Source: Stenopsyche tienmushanensis
Taxonomy: Eukaryota; Arthropoda; Insecta; Trichoptera; Stenopsychidae
Direction of reading: 5' to 3'
DNA length: 64,000 nucleotides
Assembly: GCA_008973525.1 (NCBI GenBank)
Contig: WACJ01000072.1
Coordinates: 930,001 to 994,000 of the forward strand
The translations under genes were made by a program, and so were the position numbers. The notes under the pieces were generated by a model. The model was not told the DNA's origin. It did no database searches and saw only the letters and a list, made by a program, of their open reading frames with translations. Positions 35,783 through 47,506 of the stretch are shown one piece after another; positions within the stretch are counted from its first letter, which is position 1, and the number at the start of each line of letters is the position of its first letter.

Positions 35783-36316
35783 TAATTGTAAGTTCAAAGT
35801 AGTTCAAACTAATAAATATATTTTGATTAGATATTATTACGCGTATATTGCACGAAAATCATAAAACGAACATAAATCATAATTTATATATATTTTTAAA
35901 TTAAAAATTTATATACCTAAATTGCATCAAAATATGAATTAATTAATAATATACCATATTCCAATGTGGAATGGCTATAATCCATAAAAAACACATGACA
36001 GTGATGAGTATGTATCTCTAAAGCATTTATCAACCCCTATAAATCATATAAGCTCCATAACTGCAAAGCTGGATTAGCCCTATACCTTTGTGTCATACGT
36101 CACATTTCATTGGAACTATGAAATATTTAGTGTAAATTTATTTACATATTCATAGCGTAATTCATGCGAAATATGCTTAATTTATTAGCGCATATTTGAC
36201 TTTTGAATTTCTGAGCGTTAATTAATTTGTTGGAAGTTCGCAATGTAGTGTCATCGTTTAAATCCTTTTGGGTTCATATTTTAATATTGCGAAACGTTAT
36301 AATATTTGTAGTTTAC

Positions 36317-36390
36317 CTTGGTGTGCTAAAATCACCCGCGCGTTCCGATGATATGTATTTGATACACCGTATGAAAAAGTTATTTAAAAA
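36317..36390 (+). repeat. family G repeat copy 2
   Basis: Matches 26,047-26,117 at about 90% over 70 bases (GCGTTCCGATGATATGTATT core, ending CCGTATGAAAAAGTTATTT). Confidence 0.5.
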
Positions 36391-36651
36391 CCACAATATA
36401 TTAGAAATATCTCAATATAAAGATATAGTATATTTTACTTTAATAATAAATTTTTGTAGGAGTAATTTAAAGTTTGGCTGAAAATAAAAATTAAAAAAAA
36501 CGGATGTATTTGCTATTTTTGATAAATGATTTGATAATCGCAAATTGATATTCGACCAAAGCTATGATTAACTCTGGATGGATTTTGAGGTCATGTTATT
36601 AACGGCCCTTTTAGTTTGAATTGAGTTGCTGAAATAGATAATTTTTGGAAA

Positions 36652-37078
36652 ATGTTCACCCTCCACGTAGCTTATATAGGCAATAGTGCCGCTTTAATAA
36701 CTCCACTGGGGGATGGTACCGTTAGTTTCCATTTGGAGCTGCAACCCTTCCGTGTTAGCGAGACCGTAAGTAAAAAGCTGTTGCACATAAAATTTGATCA
36801 GCACGTTACCTGTGCAAATGGTTATTATTTTTAGAAGAGGCGAGTACGTTGAATGCGGAGGGCCTGGCTTATTTTACGGGAGCAACTGGGAAGCCTGCAC
36901 GGGTATCGATCCGGCGACCCTACCTACCGCACTCTACAGACTTGGCTTATGGCTCGGCTTCTACCTGAATAATCCCATGAAAACTTGGATCCAGACTAAT
37001 GCCGACGGAGGCTTTCTTCGCATCCGAACCTATCAGTATGCGGATCAGAGACGGGTACAAGCTAACTTTGCGCCGTGA
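36652..37078 (+). CDS. coding-like GC-rich island with possible 70-base intron, unidentified
   Basis: Base composition changes sharply here, to about 50% G+C. A donor GTAAGTAAAA at 36,765 and an acceptor TTATTATTTTTAG ending at 36,834 bracket a short intron. After it the frame is open to a TGA at 37,078, including ECGGPGLFYGSNWEACTG and LYRLGLWLGFYLNNPMKTW. Joining in that frame gives an upstream exon starting at an ATG near 36,711. Other joins are possible. Past the stop the same frame stays open for about 40 more codons, so a premature stop in a longer gene is also possible. I recognise no family. No repeat copies were found, so it could be a host exon, a transferred gene or an old insertion. 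Confidence 0.35.
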
Positions 37079-37194
37079 CCAATGTTGGCCCAGGATGGGA
37101 CTAAATCAACAACAAATCGACCTCATTGCTTTAAGCCTTGTGTGTTCGCCTTATTTTCCGGGATGTTTATCTGGGAGCATGATAAATTAAGTAC

Positions 37195-38044
37195 ATCCAG
37201 AATAATATAAAAATATATACATTAACGATTGAATATCGACTATAGTTCATCGGCACTAATGTATTTATTGCTTATTTATATTTAGAATAAATTTAATTAA
37301 ACACCCTTGTATAATATACATTCATCAGTACTAAACGGGGTAAAATTTTATGTTTAGATGATTGCTGAAGGCTTATATACAAATATATTATTTCCTATTA
37401 TTTTATTACCATATTTTTATTTATTTATGACTTTTTTATTAATTAAAGTGAACCCTGGACATTGACAAACCTTTTGCTCTTATTTCGCATATCAACTTAA
37501 TTTACCTCATCATTCAATCTTAATTGAGATGATTTTCATATTCAGAGTCTACTTCTGACACCAGTGGACCTCATTTCTGTTTTACTTCAAATACTTCAAA
37601 TACGATTCTTCCATAATATTCTATGCCAACCAATCTCTCTTATTAAATGAAATATTCCATATTATTAAATAGGAACTATAAAGTAGAACTTGCAAAATTT
37701 ATTCGAGTATAATGCATCTCATTACTTACATATCCACAAGCATAGATATAAGAATACGTATTGGAATGGTAAAAAGATGTTCAGCACAATGAAAATTTAG
37801 CACATTCGACCATTAATCTTCTCCATCTCTTCGCTTGGAGCAAATATTTGGACGTTAAAGTGACAGGCAGTGAATAATAGATGTGTTTGAAGTACAACAT
37901 TGCAAGAATTGTAAGATGCCAAAATTACTCAATTTTTTGAATGGCGAATTTGACAGACTTGATAGTATATCTTCTGCTAAAGGCTGACATGTTTTTCATG
38001 TATTTTTTAAATTTACTATTAATAAATACTTTTTTGTTAATAAT
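37195..38044. other. no recognisable feature
   Basis: AT-rich DNA without a supportable feature. Confidence 0.4.
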
Positions 38045-38410
38045 TGGGTCTGTTTTAATGCGGATCTTTTTTATGCGATTTTGAAGTTATGCGGTTTTCA
38101 AAAATAATGGAACCTATCCCTCATTTTTCTATAAAGGACATAGCCTTTTTTATGCGAATGGGCATTAAAAATATCTAAAGCCGAAAATTGGCTACGATTT
38201 TTAATCTTCACTTTATTTTAATTAATTGTTTATAATTTATTAGATTAATTTATCCCAAACGGAGAAGAAAAATAAATGCCAACGGAACGTAATTTTTCTT
38301 GGAAAGAAACTGGCAATTTTGGATTATTTAGCGAATGGACAAAAACCTATAGAGATAAGCAAAACTCCTTATCTGGAGGAATCCGACCATAAGACCTCAC
38401 GGAATGTATC
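38045..38410 (+). pseudogene. Tigger element fragment with transposase N-terminus
   Basis: 38,045-38,165 matches family D end sequence (TTTTTTATGCGATTTTGAAG and a TGGAACCTATC block). It is followed by a frame with LGKKLAILDYLANGQKPIEI (about 38,300-38,360), the helix-turn-helix start of pogo/Tigger transposases ('L..KLAIL..L..G.....IAK'). This physically links the family D ends to a Tigger transposase. The frame is broken within 40 codons. Confidence 0.6.
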
Positions 38411-38545
38411 AATCGCATAAAAACAGACCGTTCATCCTATTGCAATGAATCTTTGGCGAATTATTGGTCATGTATCCAAAAAGGTTTTTAAATTAGCGTA
38501 ATCATTATTCGCGTGCGGAATTTGTTTTGTAAGATGTTTAACGGA

Positions 38546-38575
38546 TACACCATGTTGGCGCATATTGGTCTGGTG
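38546..38575 (-). repeat. family K fragment
   Basis: ACACCATGTTGGCGCATATT is the family K core, here without an adjoining family A unit. Confidence 0.45.
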
Positions 38576-38579
38576 AAGG

Positions 38580-39369
38580 TAACTCTTCAACTTTAACGAC
38601 TTATTGAATGATTTGTATGACATGTAGCATATTGTTAGAAAGGGTATAATCTAAAGAATTTATTTTAAACAAAATTAAGTTCAAAATAGTTGTTAATTTT
38701 TTGTTTAGAGAATTTCGAAGTTGATATTTTTTCATTCGTTCGCACATTTTTTTGTGACTTTGGAAGCTCAGAACTATTTTTTTAAGCCAATTGCATAAAA
38801 TAACGGATTATTTAGATTAAAAATATATTGCGAAATATAAAAACAGTTATTTAGTGCTATTACAACCACAAATTTAAAAAATGATGGTTTAAAAGTGATA
38901 TTTTGGGTTTTTTTTTCAAAATGTTGAAAAAAAATTCTATTCTATCCATTTGGATGATTAGCAATAATAATATCGTTTGATTAATAAAAACGAAAATTTT
39001 CTCATTAGCAGACATGTAATCCAAAAAAAGGTACTTAATTAACGTCTAAACTAGATGTTTTGCTTTGTTTGCTAAAATACGTTATACCGTGTAACATATT
39101 AGGGCAACATAAAACATGCCAACAATTGTCGGCTTTGCAAGATACATGTTTTTCTTCCTCTTAATACATAACAAAAAGAGGAAATTTTAAATTGTGTGAA
39201 ACATGTTGCTTTGGCGTGCAAAATAAAGTTTCAAAAGACAGTATTGTTCCTTTAATAATAGAATAATAATAGAAGTAGTAATATCGTTTGAAATTTGAAA
39301 GAGTTATCTTGTTTAAATATGAATGATATTTTGTTGGTTTTATTATAAATATGAATAAACATACAAACA
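38580..39369. other. no recognisable feature
   Basis: AT-rich DNA without a supportable feature. Confidence 0.4.
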
Positions 39370-39650
39370 ACGATTTTTATATATAAGATCTAATGTAAGT
39401 TAATTGCACTATACCTATATTATTTGAGAGAGTGCAAACAATAAATTGGAAAAGTTTTATCGTAATAAAATGAACGGTATGGCAGCGCATAAAATACGAA
39501 CAAACAAATATTTATTTTTGTATATTAAACTATGCTTATGTTACCCGCGCAATTTTCAGCAATAAATGGACGAAGTTTTATTGCAATTTGATGAACGGTA
39601 TGGCAGCGCATTACATACGAACAAACAAGAATTCATTTTTATATATAAGA
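39370..39650 (+). repeat. Helitron-like dimer repeat, family A copy 10
   Basis: Two full units plus the tail of a third at the left (CGATTTTTATATATAAGATC). Includes the GAGAGTGCAAACAATAAATT variant and two GAACGGTATGGCAGCGCAT landmarks. Ends TTTTTATATATAAGA, the most complete terminal motif in the window. Confidence 0.62.
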
Positions 39651-39654
39651 TGTA

Positions 39655-41225
39655 ACGATCAATTGATGGTTAAAGGTGGAGATTCAAGATGGAATTAGTA
39701 TAGAATTTAAAGATTTATATGCCAAAAGGAGGCAGTCACCTATTACAAAGCTTATATACAAAGCTTAAATTTTAACGTATCTAGCAAGTGTTGAAATCTT
39801 AAAAACCATCTTGAAAAGGAGGGTATTTTTGATAAATTTGCATTTGTATGTTTTCTGTATTATTTATTTAAAAATATAATATGTGTAACAAAACTAATTT
39901 TTTAATACGTTCTTTTTTAAGGTCTTTTCAATATTTAAAGACGTCTTTTCGTAGATGAAAATTTGATTCAAATGTTAAAAATCAAGATTCTGGAAAAGAT
40001 GCTTTGACAGTGGAATGGAGTTTTATAAATTGAATTGCAGGGATGTTTTTTTAAATAAAAAATATCGCCAGCAGCAATCTCTTCAAGCTAAATGTGCTCT
40101 CAAATATACATACAGAGATTTGGAAAATTGTTTATTTTATTGTAAAATAACCAAAATCTAAAAAGGAGAAGACGCTTATATGGACAACGAGCTTGTGTAA
40201 AATACGAAATATACTCCAGAGAAATTCCGCCGGCTAAAAAAATTGCCTTTTCAAATCACGAAGATGCCTTAAAAAAAGGGTTTTGCTACCACGAAACGAC
40301 CCGACGTTTGTTTTGGAAAAGGCTGATGGTCCTAAAAATGGGTTACGTGATGTAAAAGTCGTAATAGAGTTTGACACACATGTATAATATACATATATAA
40401 ATGCCAGATGTTCGTATATTAATTCAAATCTACCAAAGCGCGAATGATTTTGTGTATTTGTTATTATGGTATAAAAGCGGTCCGGATCGTTGGAAGTTGC
40501 GGAAAAACTGTTTTTCTTTATCTTATTGCGATCGTTGAGGAATAATTGAGTCGAAGGTCGTTCTATTTCATAAATACATTTATGATAATCAAGTTATAAA
40601 TAGTTCTAAATAAATAGCGTTTTTTGTTGTTGTTGCGAATCTGTGATATTTCTTTGGTAGCTCGTGGTTAAAGAGGATTCTTCGTTTGATGTGATTAAAT
40701 TTGCATGGCAAGAAAATTGGATTACGTGAGGGAAGCTGATGCTGCTGTTGCCGTTGTCCAAGTTCTTTCTAGGAGAAAATTAATCTTTCCAATGGAGAGT
40801 CTTGCGGTCTTTCTCGCCCCAGAATCGAGGTGATTTATTTCGTTTGTGTCTTCCTTTGAGATTGGCGTCGAATTTTACCCTTTGTCGGATAACAAGATCT
40901 CCCCCATTTTCATTAATTAATATGTAAAATGTAATATTTTCCCAAGCCAAGTTTCGTCAACATATTTCTAGAATTTTCCTCTACCATGGTTTTTCTCGTG
41001 TGCAACAAGTCAAATGTGACCTGTGATATTTCGACCTATTTTTGGGTATCGGGTCAAGGCTCGACCTGCGTGTAAATTAGTTTCATTGGTTCCAAACACA
41101 ATGTTCGAACATCTTCCAAAAAAATATATGTTAATCCTCATGGATAAAAAACATCCTTCGATACGTCCTAGATGGTCTATCTAAAAATCATATGGATTTA
41201 TCAATGGTGACATTCTACGAACTTT
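39655..41225. other. mostly featureless; TATA-type promoter candidate inside
   Basis: No repeats recognised. The TATA-containing segment at 40,470 and the adjacent GC-richer patch are described separately. Confidence 0.4.
40470..40833 (+). promoter_or_regulatory. strong TATA box with short downstream ORF
   Basis: TATAAAAG at 40,470-40,477 in a GGTATAAAAGCGG context is followed 230 bases later by an ATG (40,705) and 42 open codons (MARKLDYVREADAAVAVVQ...) in GC-richer DNA. GTGAGG after TAC at 40,727 or GTGATT at 40,830 could serve as a donor. No partner exon was found. On the opposite strand a good acceptor (TTAATTTTCTCCTAG) precedes a 59-codon open frame, so the strand is uncertain. Confidence 0.25.
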
Positions 41226-41922
41226 TTAAGGGATATTTCTACCTTTTTGGTTCAAAAACAATATTTTTTTCTTCGTATATCAGGAAGAAACAATGTTTAA
41301 GAATACGCTCAGTAAATTTCAATTCGATATAAATTAAATTCGCAAAGTTATAAGCCGACGAGGAGAAATTTGAAACGCGTTTTTCTCGAAACTACTTTTT
41401 CCTAGCTCATGGAAGTGCTCTCACACACCTTAGATAAGAATTCTTTATAAAATTTGGCAAGCACGTATATAATAAACGTCTTCATCGTATAGACTACAAT
41501 TAACTAAAAATATTTAAAAGTGTTTATTTAATGAACAAAAAACTACAAAAATTATTTGTAAAACTACATATTTTTCTTCAATCGCTCACTATTTTTTTGA
41601 TTTTTAATATTTCTTCTTAATTATAGTCTATTCTATACACAATATTATACAAAGTAAAAATATTGTTTAATTTATTTGCTGTAAATTACTTGTTTAGGAT
41701 TTAGGACTTCCATGGTGAAGAATGTCATCGCTCGTCCATCGACATACGTGGTTCCTCTCACTCCCACTACTAAACTATGTCAACTTTTAAAAAATATTTT
41801 TATGTTCAATAAAGATTGCTTAGTCAATATACTAAATATCAACATTCTATAATTAATACTTTTTGCATTAAAAAAATGTTAAAAAATCGATCTCTTTTAA
41901 GCCCAACAAAGTAGAAACGTTC
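41226..41922 (-). mobile_element. TTAA-type element, family E copy 2
   Basis: Full-length family E in inverted orientation. The left end is TTAAGGGATATTTCTACC and the right end GTAGAAACGTTC, 697 bp overall. The interior matches the copy at 50,010-50,721 throughout (TATAAGCCGACGAGGAGAAA, GGACTTCCATGGTGAAGAAT). The right TTAA has decayed. No intact ORF. Confidence 0.68.
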
Positions 41923-42300
41923 TTGTATTTTGATCTTGAGTACAGCTAAAATAAAGCAAATATACACCTAATGTTGAGCGATTGCGTGTATATTGACGTA
42001 TTGAATGAATGATAAGCATTTATTAATAATGCAGGTTAAGGGGTCCATACGATATCTCCACCGGAGAGTTTTAAATATTTAGCTTCTCGCTTGGGGAAGG
42101 TTAAAAAAAGATAATGTTTTGTTATCCATTAATTAAATTAAATATTCGCTTGCAGGAATGCTTCGTGGTCGGAAGTGGTCTCCAGAGAAAATTTCATATC
42201 CTCTACAGGAACTGAATTTGAATATATATTCAACTCATATTTTTTACCAGTAAATTTCATCAGCGTTCGACATAAGGTTTCATGAACGAATTTTTAAATA

Positions 42301-43084
42301 TTAGGTTGTCCCATAAGCTTCTTTCGTACATGAACACAGATCTAATCATAGCCATGGTTGAGGAAAACCCGCGATATACTGTTCGCGAAATAGCTAATAA
42401 GTTAGAAATTCCACGAACATCCATCCATAATCATTTGACAAAAATTCAGATGTGTGGCTTCCTCATGAACTGACTGACTCAAATAAACTTCAGCGTATTT
42501 CAGCATGCAATCTTCTTCTCCAATGACATAATAGCCAACCTTTTTTGAAGAGACTTGTCACTGTAGATGAAAGTTGGATACTCTATGGGAATATCCAACG
42601 TAAACGGTCTTGGACCAAGGGTACAGAAGCTTTTACCGTAGCTAAACCTGGCCTACATCGAAACAAAGTTTTGCTATGCATTTGGTGGGACTGGAAGAGG
42701 GTAGTTTATTATGAGCTACTTCAGCAAGGTGAAACGATTAATTCAACAAAATATTGATTCCAACTAGACAATCTAAAGGATGCAATTACCAGAATTAGCG
42801 AACAGACGAGGCGTTGTTTTTCATCACGATAACACCAGGCCTCATGTGTCTTTCCTGTTCAGAAATAAATGATTATCATTTGACAGGGATGTTTCACCTC
42901 ATCCTCCATACTCTCCGGACATTGCCTTTTCAGTTTTAATTCAAAAAATGATATAAAAATGTACCTTGATCAATATTTTGCCAACAAACCTGGGAAGTTT
43001 TGGTAAGAAGGCATTATGAAGTTTCCGGGGAGATGGAGAAAGGTAATAGAACAGAATGGATAGAAACTTGATGAGACACCCTAA
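42301..43084 (+). mobile_element. mariner element, internally deleted, with TIRs
   Basis: Left end TTAGGTTGTCCCATAAGCTT and right end (reverse complement) TTAGGGTGTCTCATCAAG are imperfect inverted repeats flanked by TA at 42,299-42,300 and 43,085-43,086. At 784 bp it is well short of the usual 1.3 kb. The 5' part of the gene is missing just inside the left TIR. Confidence 0.75.
42334..42875 (+). pseudogene. mariner transposase, degraded
   Basis: Reading begins at the second DNA-binding helix-turn-helix (ENPRYTVREIANKLEI, RTSIHNHL). After a frameshift it continues as LVTVDESWILYGNIQRKRSW, with the first catalytic Asp in 'DE.W.LY', and then VLLCIWWDWKRVVYYELL, the second-Asp block. A further frame change leads to a degraded 'HHDNARPH' region (about 42,820-42,845). 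The first roughly 70 residues of a normal mariner transposase are absent and several stops interrupt the rest. Non-functional. Confidence 0.75.
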
Positions 43085-43089
43085 TAGTT

Positions 43090-44345
43090 TTGATATTCTA
43101 ATGTAAGTATCATGCAGCAAAAATCAATATGCTAAATTTAAATAGTTTTGTGATTCATATTTTTAAAGGAAAATATCTAATATTAGGTTGTAAATTATGT
43201 CCTATGTTGTTGTATTTACATCTACACCTCAGCACTTTGTAAATATGCGAAAATAAATATATAATCTTCAATAAAATACGTTCAACAAATATCAGAGGGA
43301 TGAAACTTTTCAAACAAAGATAAGCTTCTGAAGAGTCGAATACGTTCTCGCAAGGATAGAGACTTTGCAGAATCGTAAATCTTCGGCGCTATCATCAGGG
43401 GAATTCCAGGACATGCAAGGAACAGGCTATTTGCCGAATAATATATTTTTCTTTTATAATGCCAAATTCGTCTCGAACACTCGCCGAACAAATATAATTT
43501 ATTCTCGTCAAAGATTGACGTAATATTCTTGTTGTAATATTTGTTTGAATTTCCCTTTTCGCGTGAATTTTTGTTTAAGCTTTTTAATTTTGTTCCGTTG
43601 AAAAAAATTATAATGTTCGCAAATAATAAAACAGCCATATGTATGCATAATTATTACAATTTTTGCTGCGTGGGCTGAAGGATGGTCCATTTAAATAATA
43701 AGGTTTTGAGCTTTTATTTTCATGTGAAAAGCATGCCTGAAAAAATAATCTAAATTCGGCAAAATATGCTCGCAACGAAACGCTTGGAGTGAGAAGCAAT
43801 TTTTCATTGGTTAATCAAGATATTTTTAGCGAGAATATGTTTAAATGTGTATCAATATTCAACGAAAACACGTTTTATAGATATTGAGCGTCCATATATT
43901 GGAGAGCTTTTCAAATGCTTCGCTGCGGAATTTCTCTAATGAGTTTGTTTTAGTATCTGTGGACAATTCGTGATTGGACCGGAATCAAAGAGGAACAAAA
44001 CCACAAAGGGATGCCATCAAAGCTTCCCTCTATTTGTACGTGGGTTGGAAACTTGTCACTTAATGAATCGAAATGGTGTTCAAATTGAAGAAATCGGAAA
44101 GGACATTGGGCAAATAGAAAATATCCTCAAAGGGAAATAAATGTACACGAGTGTATACAATATTAATTACGTTAGAACGTTTATGTATTCGATTGGATTT
44201 TTTTGGCGTTTGAGAGGCAAAATTAGAATTAAATCTCTACATTTATGCGATATTTATCTATCGATCTTTCGAAGAAAAAATCAGAAAATATAGAAGTTGA
44301 ACAGTATATTTTTATGTGGTTCATACAAAGACGATCAACTGGAAA
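43090..44345. other. no recognisable feature
   Basis: A 118-codon minus-strand ORF (43,282-43,638) has no motif and no splice support. The rest is AT-rich. Confidence 0.38.
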
Positions 44346-44349
44346 GCTT

Positions 44350-44455
44350 TCAACTTTTAAAAATACATTATCCTAAGGAATTTCCAAAATTCCAACTACT
44401 TACGGAATTAAAGCTATTTTAGTGATGCGGTAACTTGCCTGGTTCTATCATAATG
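44350..44455 (+). repeat. family D interior fragment
   Basis: CCAAAATTCCAACTACTTACGG, the TTAAAGCTATTTTA block and GGTAACTTGCC match 48,285-48,340, inside family D copy 5. Confidence 0.5.
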
Positions 44456-44466
44456 AAAAGATCCAT

Positions 44467-44718
44467 ACAATATTTTTAATATGCTTATGATATTTCTGCA
44501 AGTGTAAACATTAAGTTGACAAAGTTTTATCGCAATCGGATGAACGGTATGGAAGCGCATTAAATACGGACAAACAAACATTGTTTTTTATATAGACTAT
44601 GCTTATGTTACTCGCGTAATTCTTAACAATAAGTGGACGAAGTTTTATTGCAATCTGATGAACAGTATGGCAGCGCATTACATACGAACAAAGATAAATT
44701 AATTTTTATATATTAGAT
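44467..44718 (+). repeat. Helitron-like dimer repeat, family A copy 11
   Basis: Two units with AAGTTTTATCGCAATCGGAT and GAACGGTATGGAAGCGCAT, then GAACAGTATGGCAGCGCATT. Ends TTTTTATATATTAGAT. Confidence 0.62.
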
Positions 44719-44719
44719 T

Positions 44720-45793
44720 TGTCATTAAAAAGACAAAAAATCTAGAGGGATTTATTAGTATCAAATTTTGCTGTTATTTAAAAATGATTATATTAACAAA
44801 AACATCGTTCAAATTATATTGTGAAATACGTCAATGTTATAATATATTGATATTTGATATATGAGAGCAAACCATGCCTGATGGGGACAATTGAATTTTA
44901 TGGTAATTCTTATGAAAACGTCGAAAAGACAATGAGCGATCGAGACTTTGAGAAATACAATTATGCAAATTTCGCGAATATCAAATAAGTTTTCTCCGAG
45001 GGATTTGAATAAAAATATTTATTGAAAAAATATCATACGAGTGCTTCGCATTGGAGTTTATGGAGCTTTGTCAGAAAGATGAATGATGGACAAAAAATGT
45101 CATTTCTTATATTGGTAAGCCCACGCATATTCGGCGACATGTGCCTCGGGAAAATTCGCATAAAAATAAATTAGGCCTCGAAGGAAATTGATCTGTAAAA
45201 TTTAATTTCGCCCTTTTGAAAAAGTTTTTTTTTTAATCTCAAAAAAAAAATGAAGCACTTCGTCAAAGTGCGCCCTAAAACACCCGGCAGCTACGGGAAG
45301 ATAGCAGAAAAGTTTTACTATGCCCGAAAAAAAAATGTGTATAAATTATGTTTTGCGAAATACGTTTAAATTAATGTCCGGACTACAGTGTTTTTCATGT
45401 TAAGGGCCCAACTGTTGTTTTCTTTCCTTTCGTCCAGAGAATGCTTCATTTTTTCGCTCTTTCCGGGTATTCATATTTATGAGAAATGTTTTCTTGGAAG
45501 CAATTTGTTTTTAAAAAGACCACTAGGAAAAATAATACATGCAGGACATGCCGGCCAATTATCTTGCAAATAAATTTTCCGTCCACAATAAAAGGAAGCT
45601 TTTGTTGCGAAAAAGCTCCATTTATGAACAAGATAAACACGGTCCTTTTATTATATTAAATTTGTTTTTTTATCACGACAATTGAAGAAAATGTACGCTA
45701 CTTTAACAAGATAATGCGGAAAATTTGCTCATCTATAATTTTAAAAAATATGTGAGTCATCTATGATATAATTTAAAGTATAAAACTTAAATA
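44720..45793. other. no recognisable feature
   Basis: AT-rich DNA. The ORFs at 45,388-45,640 on both strands lack motifs. Confidence 0.38.
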
Positions 45794-45896
45794 CACTCAT
45801 CCCTTGATTTTTTGCAGTAAATAATGACGATATTTTTTCGACTGCGTTAAAGTGAAACCGCGCAAAAAAATTAACGCGTAAATCAGGGGATGAGTG
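45794..45896. mobile_element. 103-bp Tigger-type MITE
   Basis: Left end CACTCATCCCTTGATTT and right end AAATCAGGGGATGAGTG are a nearly perfect inverted repeat (17 bases, one mismatch). The interior keeps GTTAAAGTGAAACCGCG, matching TTTCACTTTAACGCGG of the Tigger remnant at 6.4 kb in the opposite sense. TA precedes the left end. Confidence 0.72.
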
Positions 45897-45938
45897 ATTT
45901 ATTTGCAACAAAATATCATTTAAAATGACTAGTTGGTA

Positions 45939-46230
45939 ACAAACAAACATTGATTTTTATATATAAAATCTATTGTAAGTTAATTGTTATATACCTATAT
46001 TATTTGCAAAAAGTGCAAACAATAAGATGGCAAAATTTTATTGCAATTAAATAAACGGTATGGCAGCGCATAACATACGAACAAACAAATGTTTATTTTT
46101 GTATTTTGAACTATGCCTATGTTACTCGCTTAATTTTTTGTAATAAATGGACGAAGTTTTATTGCAATCTGATGAGCGGTACGGCAGCGCATTACATACG
46201 AACAAACAAAAATTCATTTTTTATGTAAGA
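45939..46230 (+). repeat. Helitron-like dimer repeat, family A copy 12
   Basis: Two units and a partial third at the left. Landmarks AAACGGTATGGCAGCGCATA and GAGCGGTACGGCAGCGCATT. It lies 42 bases from the MITE at 45.8 kb. Confidence 0.6.
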
Positions 46231-46994
46231 AAATCATAATCTTGCTGTTCAATCATTGATTCTCTCTTATCTAAAACTCGTATTCAAATAGTCCAATCCT
46301 ATATCAACCACAAAATTGTTTTTATGGAGATCGTCTACTTTTGATGCTTCAGAAAAATAATCCAAAAACGATGATAATATCTACTGTGTCATCAGAAGCG
46401 TCTCTTTCATACAATTAGTATCGTATGAAATGCACGAGTGAAATAAACTCCCCCGTTGAAGGCTTTATTTCAGAAAGGTCACGCAGAATTATTTGCATCC
46501 ATATAAGTTTTTAATTAAAGCATGAAATGTTTTCCCAATGGGTATGGCTCGTGTGGGTGTGCCCGGAAAATGAATTGAATTTTCACCGGAATCCATTACG
46601 AATTCAGCCGACGCCGATGAAAATGCTCATGCATTTTAGAGCCATCCGAACAAATCGGAAATGGCTGAAAGCGATTTTTAAAAAAGTCCACACGGTGGAA
46701 AATCCGACCAGGAATCGATTGCAATTTGTTCCGTGTCGGATTAGGAGTGAATCTGAGCTGATGTAGACTTATTTACAAGCTCTATGCAGAAACACCCGGG
46801 AGCTTAGGAATTAATAGAACGTTTTCATTTATAGAGCCTGATGAAATGGGTTTTTAATGATCTTCGATTTTAATGGTTGTTTTAAGTGGAAAAATGGTGG
46901 CAAGAGATATATTTTTACTGCTATTGAATTTTTGGCATTTTACAAATAGTGCAAATTATCCTGAATTACTCAATAATTACTTTAATCAATAATA

Positions 46995-47397
46995 TTAGAG
47001 TGTCCCATAAGTTTCTTTCGTTTTCATATTAAGAAAAAATAATGCCTTCTTGCCAAAATTTCCCAGATTTGTTGGCAAAATATTAATCAATGCCTCGTCC
47101 GTTCGCTAATTCTGGCCGTTTTCTGGCAATTGCATCCTTTAGATTGTCTAGTTGGAATTAATATTTTGTTGAATTGATCATTTCACCTTGCTGAAGTAGC
47201 TCATAATAAACTACCCCCTTCCAGTCCCACCAAATGCATAGCAAAACTTTTTTTTGGATGTAGGCCAGGTTTAGCTACAGTTAAAGCTTATGTACCCTTG
47301 GTCCAAGACCGTTTACGTTGGATATTCTCATAGAGTATCCAACTTTCATCTCCAGCGACGAGTCTCTTCCAAAAAGGTTGGCTATTATGTCGTTGGA
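46995..47397 (-). mobile_element. mariner 3' half, same family as the 42.3-kb copy
   Basis: Starts TTAGAGTGTCCCATAAGTTT (a mariner TIR preceded by TA) and reads, on the minus strand, the same transposase segment as the 42.3 kb copy. The stretches CAACTTTCATCTCCAG ('DES' catalytic block), CCAGTCCCACCAAATGCATA ('WWD' block) and TTTCACCTTGCTGAAGTAG ('ELLQQGE') can be matched. The other end is missing, and so is sequence around the 'HDNARPH' motif. Confidence 0.72.
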
Positions 47398-47506
47398 ATA
47401 AAAATATATTTGTGACAAATCACTCTAAATATAAAGCTAATGCTGTAAACGGAATCTGCTGCAGAATGAACACGTTATATAAATTCTAATACATAAATAC
47501 CATATA

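Noticed and set aside
43282..43638. 118-codon minus-strand ORF
   Set aside because: No domain, no composition shift at its boundaries and no splice sites; treated as chance.
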